Assembly: GCA_002386585.1 (NCBI GenBank)
Contig: DGIZ01000052.1
Span: 1-13,172, forward strand
Origin: Brevundimonas sp. UBA4609
GTDB lineage: Bacteria > Pseudomonadota > Alphaproteobacteria > Caulobacterales > Caulobacteraceae
Direction of reading: 5' to 3'
Length of the DNA: 13,172 nt
The notes beneath the pieces were generated by a model. That model made no database searches. It was not told where the DNA came from and saw only the letters and a program-made list of their open reading frames with translations. Positions 1 to 5,487 of this stretch are shown here, in pieces. The translations under genes were made by a program, and so were the position numbers. Position 1 is the stretch's first letter, and the number at the start of each line of letters is the position of its first letter.

Positions 1-240
1 CTGGCCGCCGCGCGCCGCCTGGACCGCAACGGCGCGCCCATCGTCGCCCTGTCCACGGCCCACCCGTCCAAGTTCGGCGCCTTCGTCTCGGACGTCATCG
101 GCGTAGAGCCGGAACCGGCCCCCGTCATCCGCGCCCTGGGCGACCGTCCCGAGCGGCTGACGGTGATCGAGAACACGCCTGAAGCGGCCCTGGCGGCGGT
201 GAAGGGGTTCGCCGGGCAGGACCATCCCGGAGGAGCCTGA
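1..240 (+). CDS. thrC: Threonine synthase, C-terminal end (partial)
   Basis: The open frame enters the window from the left and ends at a TGA after 79 residues. The segment STAHPSKFGAFV resembles the late TAHP-(A/S)-KF motif of threonine synthases, and the end (RPERLTVIENTPEAALAAVKGF) fits the family's C-terminal tail. Threonine synthase is the PLP enzyme that turns O-phosphohomoserine into threonine. The PLP lysine and the rest of the fold lie outside the window. The nearby hom and thrB genes, which make its substrate, support the call, although they are on the opposite strand. Another fold-II PLP enzyme cannot be fully excluded from 79 residues. Confidence 0.75.
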   Translation: MAAARRLDRNGAPIVALSTAHPSKFGAFVSDVIGVEPEPAPVIRALGDRPERLTVIENTPEAALAAVKGFAGQDHPGGA

Positions 241-278
241 ACCGTCCTGGTTCGTTGTCATCGGCGAAGGAGACGCCG

Positions 279-1025
279 ATGCCTCGCAACACACGTCCCG
301 TCGCTGTCCTCTATCGCATGGTCATGCCCGATCATGTCTGCCCCTGGGGCCTGAGGGCGCGGCACCTGCTGAAATCCAAAGGTTATCAGGTCGATGACCG
401 TTGGCTGGAGACCCGCGAAGCGACCGACGCCTTCAAGGCCGAGCATGGGGTGAAAACCACGCCCCAGACCTTCATCGACGGGCGCCGCATCGGCGGCTTC
501 GACGACCTGCGTCGCTTTTTTGGGCTTCGGGTGCGCGACCCCGAGGCGACCAGCTATACGCCCGTTCTGGTCGTCTTCGCGGTCACGGCTCTGACGGCGT
601 TGGCCGCCAGCCATGCCGCCTACGGCGCGCCCCTGACCGGCCGGACGATTGAGTGGTTCATCTCGTTCAGCATGTGCGTCCTGGGCATGTTGAAGCTGCA
701 GAACCTGGACGGGTTCGCCACCATGTTCCTGAACTACGACCTTCTGGCGCGGCGCTGGGTTCCCTACGGCTGGGTCTACCCCTTCGCGGAGACGGGCGCG
801 GGGGTGCTGATGACCGCCCACGCCCTCACCTGGCTATCCGCGCCCGTCGCACTCTTCATCGGCGGCATCGGCGCCGCCTCGGTGTTCAAGGCCGTCTATA
901 TCGACAGGCGTGAGTTGAAGTGCGCCTGCGTGGGCGGGGACAGCAAGGTTCCGCTCGGCTTCCTGTCGCTGACCGAGAACCTGATGATGATCGCCATGGC
1001 CCTATGGATGCTGGCGCGTATGTGA
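279..1025 (+). CDS. Glutaredoxin domain fused to MauE/DoxX-type membrane domain
   Basis: This 248-residue protein has two parts. Residues 6-76 form a glutaredoxin fold: a CPWG active site with a single cysteine (C21), the TTPQTF cis-proline segment near residue 60, and the GRRIGGFDDL glutathione-binding turn. Residues about 84-246 hold four or five hydrophobic helices typical of the MauE/DoxX redox membrane family, with a late CAC pair at 215-217 followed by VGGDSKVPLGFLSLTEN. The likely role is membrane-linked thiol or disulfide chemistry; the substrate is unknown. The start is the ATG at 279, preceded by AAGGAGA with 5 nt spacing; an in-frame TTG at 255 lacks such a site. It follows thrC by 38 bp and may be co-transcribed. 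It ends 3 bp from the convergent thrB stop. Confidence 0.85.
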   Translation: MPRNTRPVAVLYRMVMPDHVCPWGLRARHLLKSKGYQVDDRWLETREATDAFKAEHGVKTTPQTFIDGRRIGGFDDLRRFFGLRVRDPEATSYTPVLVVFAVTALTALAASHAAYGAPLTGRTIEWFISFSMCVLGMLKLQNLDGFATMFLNYDLLARRWVPYGWVYPFAETGAGVLMTAHALTWLSAPVALFIGGIGAASVFKAVYIDRRELKCACVGGDSKVPLGFLSLTENLMMIAMALWMLARM

Positions 1026-1028
1026 GAC

Positions 1029-1991
1029 CTAGGCCGGCTCCGCCGCCTTCCAGTAGTCCAGCCGCCGGAAGAAGGGCGTCGGGTCCTTGGGCGTGACCAG
1101 GTTGGACGGGTCGTGGAACAGCCGATCATGCAGGCGCGTCAGGGTGAAGCGCACCGCCGCCGCCGCGCCGAGTTCCGGCAGGGCCTGGCGCTCGGCGTCC
1201 GACAGGGGCCGCACCGACTCATAGCCCTTCTGGAAAGCGCGCAGAGCCGACGGCAGAGGCCGTCCCTCGGCGTCGAACCCCCAGGCGCTCAGCGCGATGG
1301 CCAGGTCATAGGCCAGCACGTCGACGCAGGCGAAGTAGAAGTCGATCACCCCGCCGACATCCGTCGCCCCATGCTCGTTCGTCGCGAACAGGACGTTGTC
1401 GGGGAAGTAGTCGGCGTGGATCGGCCCGCGCGGCAAGGCCGGATCGCTCCACGGCCGGGCCAGATCGGGCAGAAGACGCTGCATCTGCTCCAGCATCCGG
1501 CGGTCCTCGCCTCTGGCCACCGTATCGCAGCGCACGGCCAGGTCCGCCCAGGCGCGCGGCCCGACCGGGTTGTCGCGCACGCCGTCATAGTCGGCCGCGT
1601 CCAGGTGCAGCAGGGCCAGCACCTGACCGGCGCGATACTGATCCTTGTCCGTCGGCTGGCGCTTCCAGGCGCCGGGCGTCCATTCGACGATGGCGGCGGC
1701 GCGATCGTTCAGACGGCCGATCACCTGGCCTCGATGATCCGCGACGGGCGCGGGCGTCGGAAAGCCCTGCGCCGCCAGCCGCCCGGTCAGGCCCAGGCAG
1801 AACGGCAGGGCCGAGGCCTCGGTCCGCCCCTCGAACAGGGTCAGGACATAGGCGCCCTGCTCCGTGACCAGGCGATAGTTGGTGTTCTCGACCCCCTCGG
1901 CGATCGGGGTCAGTTCGACCAACCCGCCGAGAGGGTAGCGCATGAGATAGTCGTCGGCCTGTTGCGGCGTGACGGGCGTGAAAACGGCCAT
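1029..1991 (-). CDS. thrB: Homoserine kinase, APH-fold type (ThrB)
   Basis: It phosphorylates homoserine to O-phosphohomoserine, the step before threonine synthase. The 320 residues match the length of the aminoglycoside-phosphotransferase-like homoserine kinases, which are unrelated to the GHMP-type ThrB of E. coli. Visible motifs are GVENTNYRL (33-41) in the nucleotide-binding lobe, the catalytic loop HADYFPDN (H192, D194, N199), and the metal-binding segment VIDFYFA with D217. The open frame extends further upstream, but the ATG at 1991 is chosen because it follows the hom stop codon by 2 bp and begins the conserved protein; the extension would run through hom. It is almost certainly translated from the hom mRNA and so falls under the upstream threonine attenuator. 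Confidence 0.95.
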   Translation of the reverse strand: MAVFTPVTPQQADDYLMRYPLGGLVELTPIAEGVENTNYRLVTEQGAYVLTLFEGRTEASALPFCLGLTGRLAAQGFPTPAPVADHRGQVIGRLNDRAAAIVEWTPGAWKRQPTDKDQYRAGQVLALLHLDAADYDGVRDNPVGPRAWADLAVRCDTVARGEDRRMLEQMQRLLPDLARPWSDPALPRGPIHADYFPDNVLFATNEHGATDVGGVIDFYFACVDVLAYDLAIALSAWGFDAEGRPLPSALRAFQKGYESVRPLSDAERQALPELGAAAAVRFTLTRLHDRLFHDPSNLVTPKDPTPFFRRLDYWKAAEPA

Positions 1992-1993
1992 GA

Positions 1994-3730
1994 CTAGACA
2001 AGCTCCGCAGCGGCGCGGCGGGCGCGCATGACGTCGGCGACATCGGCCAGCACGCTCTCGGTCGTGGCCCAGCGCCCGGCGCCGCGCCCCTTGCACGTCC
2101 ACACCCGGCCGTCCTGACCATAGACCTTCAAGGCGTTGCGCTCTCCGTTCAGCGACAGGAAGAGCGCGTCTTCCAGTTCGCCGTCAAGCCGCACCGAGGC
2201 GTCCAGGGCGCCGTCACGCTCGAAGCAGGCGCCGATCTGGCGCACCGGCGCCTCGCCCAGCGGCGTCTCGGCGGCCAGGACATCGCGCGGCAGGTCGTCG
2301 GGCGAGCGGCCGAAGGCCTCGAACGACAACAGCTTGACCTTGGCCGCGGCGTCGAAACCCTCCAGATCGGACGAGGGGTCTTCCTCGGCGAAGCCGGCGG
2401 CGCGGGCGTCGGCCAGGGCGTCCGAGAAGGTCGCCCCCTCGCCCAGACGTTGCAGCATGAAGTTGACCGTGCCGTTCAGCACCGCCTCGAAACCGGCCAC
2501 CGGACCGGCGGCGCGGGCGGCGCGCAACGTCTCGATCATCGGCGAGCCGCCGCCGACCGAGGCCGACCAGGCGACGCGACAGCCGTTGGCGTCGGCCAGG
2601 GCCTGAAGCCCCTTGGGATCGCGAGCCACGGCCTGTTTGTTGGCGCTGACCACGTCGCAGCCCGCCTCCAGCGCCCGGCGGATCAAGGCATGGCCCGCCT
2701 CGCCCTCGGACAGGGCTTCCAGCACCAGGTCCGGCTTCTTCGCCAGCAGGGCCTCGACGTCGTTGGTGAACAGTTCGGCAGGCGCCGATACATCGCGTTT
2801 TTTCAAGGGGTTGCGCACCAGAACGCCCACCACTTCAAAGCGGTCGTCCGGCAGCAGGCGGCTGAGCAGGCCGCCGCCGACCACGCCGCAGCCGGCCACG
2901 GCGACCTTCAGCGGTTCAGCCGCCTGCACCGGGCCGGGAGGAGCGCCGCGTTCGCCGACGATCGTGCCCTCGGCGCGCCCCAGGGCGGCGACCTCGATGT
3001 CGACGCCGCACGCCTCGGCCAGGTCGATCGCATCGTGCTGGACCAGGGCGCCGCCGACCTGGCGCGCCGTGCCCCAGCTGGCGCGGCGATAGCGCAGCGG
3101 CGTGCCCGTCTCGCAGGCCGGATCGCGGTCGTAGAGTCCGTCGACGTCCTTCACCAGACGCACCCGCTTCAGCCCCAGTTCGGCGGCCAGAACCACCGCC
3201 GTCAGGTCCGATCCGCCCCGGCCCAGCAGGGCTGTCCGGCCGTTCGCGCGCACCGCGCCGAAGCCGGGGACCACCACCACCTCATGCTCGGCCAGGGCCT
3301 GATGCAGGCGTTCGCCCTTCAGCGACACCGGGCGGGCGTGCTGGGCCGGGCCTTCCGCGACGATGCCCAGTTCGCGAACCGACAGGCCCACCGCGTCCAG
3401 CCCCACCCGGTCGCAGGCCACGGCGACCAGGGCGGCCGCCTTTTCCTCGCCCAGGACGACATAGGCGGGCAGCAGTTCGTTCTCGTGGTCCAGGCCCAGG
3501 CTGCGGGCGTCGGCCAGCAGCTGATCCGTCTGACCCGCCAGGGCCGAAACCACCGCCACCACCTTCCGGCCGGCGCGGACGTGGCCGTAGATTTCGCTGG
3601 CGACGGCGGGGGCCTGGGCGGCGTCGCGCAGGACCGACGAACCGAACTTCAGCACCACCACATCGGCGGCGGGGGCGAGGGCTGCGACCGGTTTCAACTG
3701 ATCGGCGACGAGGGCGAGAGAGGCGGACAT
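1994..3730 (-). CDS. hom: Aspartate kinase-like domain fused to homoserine dehydrogenase, no ACT domains
   Basis: The 578-residue protein has an amino-acid-kinase domain at 23-260 (KFGSS with K28, VSALAGQTDQL at 61-71, GRGGSD at 170-175, VKDVDGLYDRDP at 193-204). A complete homoserine dehydrogenase follows at about 273-573: the NAD(P) loop AGCGVVGGG (279-287), SANK with K365, SVGGG (391-395), NGTVNF (419-424), and the family signature from A442 to K464 with D460 and K464. Homoserine dehydrogenase reduces aspartate semialdehyde to homoserine. Classical fused AK-HSDH enzymes are about 810-820 residues, with regulatory ACT repeats between the halves; only about 12 residues join them here, so ACT-based threonine feedback looks absent. 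The kinase glycine loop is one residue shorter than the usual KFGGTSV, so kinase activity is likely but not assured. AGGAA upstream supports the ATG at 3730. Confidence 0.92.
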   Translation of the reverse strand: MSASLALVADQLKPVAALAPAADVVVLKFGSSVLRDAAQAPAVASEIYGHVRAGRKVVAVVSALAGQTDQLLADARSLGLDHENELLPAYVVLGEEKAAALVAVACDRVGLDAVGLSVRELGIVAEGPAQHARPVSLKGERLHQALAEHEVVVVPGFGAVRANGRTALLGRGGSDLTAVVLAAELGLKRVRLVKDVDGLYDRDPACETGTPLRYRRASWGTARQVGGALVQHDAIDLAEACGVDIEVAALGRAEGTIVGERGAPPGPVQAAEPLKVAVAGCGVVGGGLLSRLLPDDRFEVVGVLVRNPLKKRDVSAPAELFTNDVEALLAKKPDLVLEALSEGEAGHALIRRALEAGCDVVSANKQAVARDPKGLQALADANGCRVAWSASVGGGSPMIETLRAARAAGPVAGFEAVLNGTVNFMLQRLGEGATFSDALADARAAGFAEEDPSSDLEGFDAAAKVKLLSFEAFGRSPDDLPRDVLAAETPLGEAPVRQIGACFERDGALDASVRLDGELEDALFLSLNGERNALKVYGQDGRVWTCKGRGAGRWATTESVLADVADVMRARRAAAELV

Positions 3731-3794
3731 GGGCGTTTCCTGAAGGCTGGATCTGGGAGGATTTCGGGAGAGGTCGGAGGTGGGTTCGGGCCAA

Positions 3795-3824
3795 TAAAAA
3801 ACCCGCCCGGGGGTCCGGGCGGGT
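3795..3824 (-). terminator. Attenuator terminator upstream of hom
   Basis: On the minus strand a perfect 10-bp stem, ACCCGCCCGG with CCGGGCGGGT, closes a 4-nt ACCC loop and is followed directly by TTTTT. It lies 38 nt after the leader peptide stop and about 65 nt before the hom start codon. No other gene on this strand needs a terminator here, so premature termination of the hom-thrB transcript is the natural reading. Confidence 0.9.
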
Positions 3825-3880
3825 GATCGGTTTTCTGCGTTTTCTCGCCTAGACGGCGCGCATCATCCGGTCCCCGCCCG
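3816..3880 (-). promoter_or_regulatory. Antiterminator pairing of the hom attenuator
   Basis: The RNA segment CGGGCGGG (positions 3880 to 3873, inside the last codons of the leader peptide gene) is exactly complementary to CCCGCCCG (3823 to 3816), which is the 5' arm of the terminator. It copies the terminator's own 3' arm. The two pairings are mutually exclusive. A ribosome stalled on the Thr run (3910-3893) leaves the segment free, so the antiterminator can form. A ribosome that reaches the stop codon at 3865-3863 covers the segment, so the terminator forms. The pairing is seen in the sequence; the mechanism is inferred by analogy with E. coli thrL. Confidence 0.82.
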
Positions 3881-3964
3881 CAAGGGCATGGTGGTGGTAC
3901 CGGTGGTCGTAATCATGGACGCGAAGAGGGCCGTCGCCGAGGCGGCGATCGCGGTCGTCTTCAT
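3863..3964 (-). CDS. thrL: Threonine leader peptide (thrL-like)
   Basis: This short reading frame encodes 33 residues beginning MKTTAIAASATALFASM and continuing ITTTGTTTMPLRAGTG. Ten residues are threonine, six of them in the run ITTTGTTT at 18-25; isoleucine occurs twice. E. coli ThrL also begins MK and carries Thr/Ile runs, with no need for sequence homology. The frame ends 38 nt before a strong intrinsic terminator on the same strand, upstream of hom-thrB, which is the classical layout of a ribosome-mediated attenuator. No clear Shine-Dalgarno sequence precedes the ATG at 3964, so translation initiation is the weak point. The peptide itself probably has no function beyond sensing charged Thr-tRNA. 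Confidence 0.87.
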   Translation of the reverse strand: MKTTAIAASATALFASMITTTGTTTMPLRAGTG

Positions 3965-4011
3965 GCTGGCGAGGCGGTAAGGCACAGGCGGCGTCCGGTT
4001 GAAAATCGTGC

Positions 4012-4044
4012 CTTAGGGTGAGCCAGGGCGCCGCGCCGCGTCAA
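4012..4044 (-). promoter_or_regulatory. Candidate promoter of the thrL-hom-thrB transcript
   Basis: TTGACG (4044-4039) is a good -35 hexamer. CACCCTAAG (4020-4012) lies where the -10 element should be but matches its consensus poorly. Transcription would start near 4008, leaving about 45 nt before the leader ATG. The divergent metX promoter has the same pattern, TTGAC followed by CACCGTAAG, which strengthens both. Confidence 0.45.
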
Positions 4045-4140
4045 CCCCGTCTCGAAAGAATTTTTCGCAACATCGTCTCAGGACGCCGTTTTCGCCACCC
4101 ACATGAGCCACATGTGCAGAAATGGGGTGAAATTTTTCGC

Positions 4141-4171
4141 TTGACCGGCGCTCTTCGCAACCGCACCGTAA
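4141..4171 (+). promoter_or_regulatory. Candidate promoter of the metX-metB transcript
   Basis: TTGACC (4141-4146) is followed after 17 nt by CACCGTAAG (4164-4172), a weak -10 region. A start point at about 4172-4176 would place the 5' end of the RNA right at the first stem of the SAM aptamer, the usual arrangement. The hexamer is directly preceded by AATTTTTCGC, which also occurs at 4059-4068. Confidence 0.45.
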
Positions 4172-4305
4172 GCTCACTCATCAAGACCGGCTGAGGGATT
4201 AGGCCCTTTGACGCCGGGGCAACCATCGGGTTCCGCCCGAAACGGTGCCAACTCCTGCGGGGTTCTTCGGGCTTGCCTGAAAGGACCGCGAGAGATGGGT
4301 GGAGC
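4172..4305 (+). promoter_or_regulatory. SAM-I (S-box) riboswitch aptamer upstream of metX
   Basis: The outer stem P1 pairs GCTCACTCATC (4172-4182) with GATGGGTGGAGC (4294-4305), 11 pairs with one bulged G and a G-U pair. Inside lie the S-box landmarks in order: CAAGA, GGCTGAGGGA (kink-turn, to 4198), GGCCC (4202-4206), TGACGCC, GGCAACC (4218-4224), GGTGCCAACTCC (4244-4255), AAAGGA (4280-4285) and GCGAGAGATG (4288-4297). The 134-nt length and presence of the TCC...GGA stem P4 point to SAM-I rather than the short SAM-II or the P4-lacking variants. S-box RNAs bind S-adenosylmethionine and usually turn methionine genes off. No U-tract terminator is visible before metX, so control is probably at translation. 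A 6-bp hairpin at 4343-4364 near the start codon is one candidate for the switch. Confidence 0.9.
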
Positions 4306-4377
4306 GTCGATAAGGCGGCGCGCCACAGGTCTGTCACGCATGGGTTTCGCCGGTGAGCCGAACCTTTGAGTGATGCG

Positions 4378-5487
4378 ATGACCCTGGCCCTGATTTCCAC
4401 CGAAACCACCGAAGAGCCTTCCTGTAAGGCCTCCGCCGCTGCGCCTGCGCCCAAAGGCGGCGCCCAGATCGGCGTGAAGGCCGCGCGCCGTCCGTCGGAA
4501 CTGCTTCAGCGCGACGGCGCCCATGACGTCGCGGTTGCGATCCCCGACGACTTCGAACTGGATTTCGGCGGAACCCTGACCCAGAAGCAGGTCATCGGCC
4601 GCCTGCACGGCAAGGCCAACGCCCCCCTGATCGTGGTCGCGGGCGGCATTTCCGCCGACCGTTACGTGCACCGCACCGAGACCAAGGGGCTGGGCTGGTG
4701 GTCCGGCGCCGTCGGCGTGCGCGCCCCGATCGACCTGACCCGTTTCCGCGTGCTGGCCTTTGAATTCGCGCCGGAATTCGGCGACGGCGTCAAGGACGCC
4801 AAGACCCCGCTGACCATCACGACCCAGGATCAGGCCCGGCTGTTGGCGCTGCTGCTGGACCATCTGGGCGTGGACAAGGTCGCCGCCTTCATCGGCTGTT
4901 CCTACGGCGGGATGATCGCCCTGGCCTTCGGCGAGCTGTTCCCCGACTGGGCCGAGCAGCTGGTGGTGGTGTCCGCCGCCCACCGCCCGCATCCGCTGGC
5001 CACGGCCTGGCGCGGCATCCAGCGCCGCATCCTGCAACTGGGCCTGGAGACCGGCCGCATCGATCAGGCCGTGGGTCTGGCGCGCGAACTGGCCATGACC
5101 ACCTACCGCACCCAGGAAGAGTTCGGCGACCGCTTCGATTCCGAGGCCCCCAGCCATGCGGGTCAGGCCTATCCGGTGTGCGACTATCTGCAGGCGCGCG
5201 GCCGGGCCTATCGCGACCGCACCACCCCCTCGCGTTGGCTCAGCCTGTCGGACTCCATCGACCGCCACCGCGTCGAGCCCGAGGCCATCAGCGCCCCCGT
5301 CACCCTGATCGGCTTCACCACCGACCGCCTGTGCCCGATCGAGGACATGAGGGAGCTGGCCGACCGCCTGCCCAACCTCTGGCGCTTTGAACAACACGCC
5401 TCCGTCTACGGCCACGACGCCTTCCTGAAGGAAGACAGGCTGGTCGCCGACATCCTGACCTCCGTACTGAAGGACATCGACCAATGA
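4378..5487 (+). CDS. metX: Homoserine O-acyltransferase (MetX-like)
   Basis: This 369-residue alpha/beta hydrolase activates homoserine by acylation, the first committed step to methionine. It has GGISADRYVH near residue 93, a nucleophile elbow GCSYGGM with S175, and matching D316 (TTDRLCP) and H346 (YGHD) to complete the triad. The elbow differs from the more usual GGSMGGM, so this belongs to a side branch of the family. Acetyl or succinyl specificity cannot be read from the sequence; the downstream E. coli-like MetB makes succinyl plausible. ATG 4378 is used; an in-frame TTG at 4366, with GGTGAG 8 nt upstream, is a real alternative. It overlaps metB by ATGA and lies behind the SAM riboswitch. 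Confidence 0.88.
   Translation: MTLALISTETTEEPSCKASAAAPAPKGGAQIGVKAARRPSELLQRDGAHDVAVAIPDDFELDFGGTLTQKQVIGRLHGKANAPLIVVAGGISADRYVHRTETKGLGWWSGAVGVRAPIDLTRFRVLAFEFAPEFGDGVKDAKTPLTITTQDQARLLALLLDHLGVDKVAAFIGCSYGGMIALAFGELFPDWAEQLVVVSAAHRPHPLATAWRGIQRRILQLGLETGRIDQAVGLARELAMTTYRTQEEFGDRFDSEAPSHAGQAYPVCDYLQARGRAYRDRTTPSRWLSLSDSIDRHRVEPEAISAPVTLIGFTTDRLCPIEDMRELADRLPNLWRFEQHASVYGHDAFLKEDRLVADILTSVLKDIDQ

Noticed and set aside
255..278. TTG start at 255 for the Grx-MauE gene
   Set aside because: The ATG at 279 has AAGGAGA at ideal spacing, and the extra 8 residues add nothing of the fold.
2450..3826. 458-codon plus-strand open frame opposite hom
   Set aside because: It is a GC-rich antisense shadow of a gene with clear kinase and dehydrogenase motifs; its translation is rich in Gln, Arg, His and Gly without recognisable domains.
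4172..4305. SAM-II riboswitch
   Set aside because: The element is about 134 nt with P1, kink-turn and P4 of the S-box class; SAM-II is far shorter and has a pseudoknot layout.
4041..5484. Two minus-strand open frames (137 and 436 codons) across the metX region
   Set aside because: They run antisense to metX and through the SAM aptamer, and show only low-complexity shadow translation.
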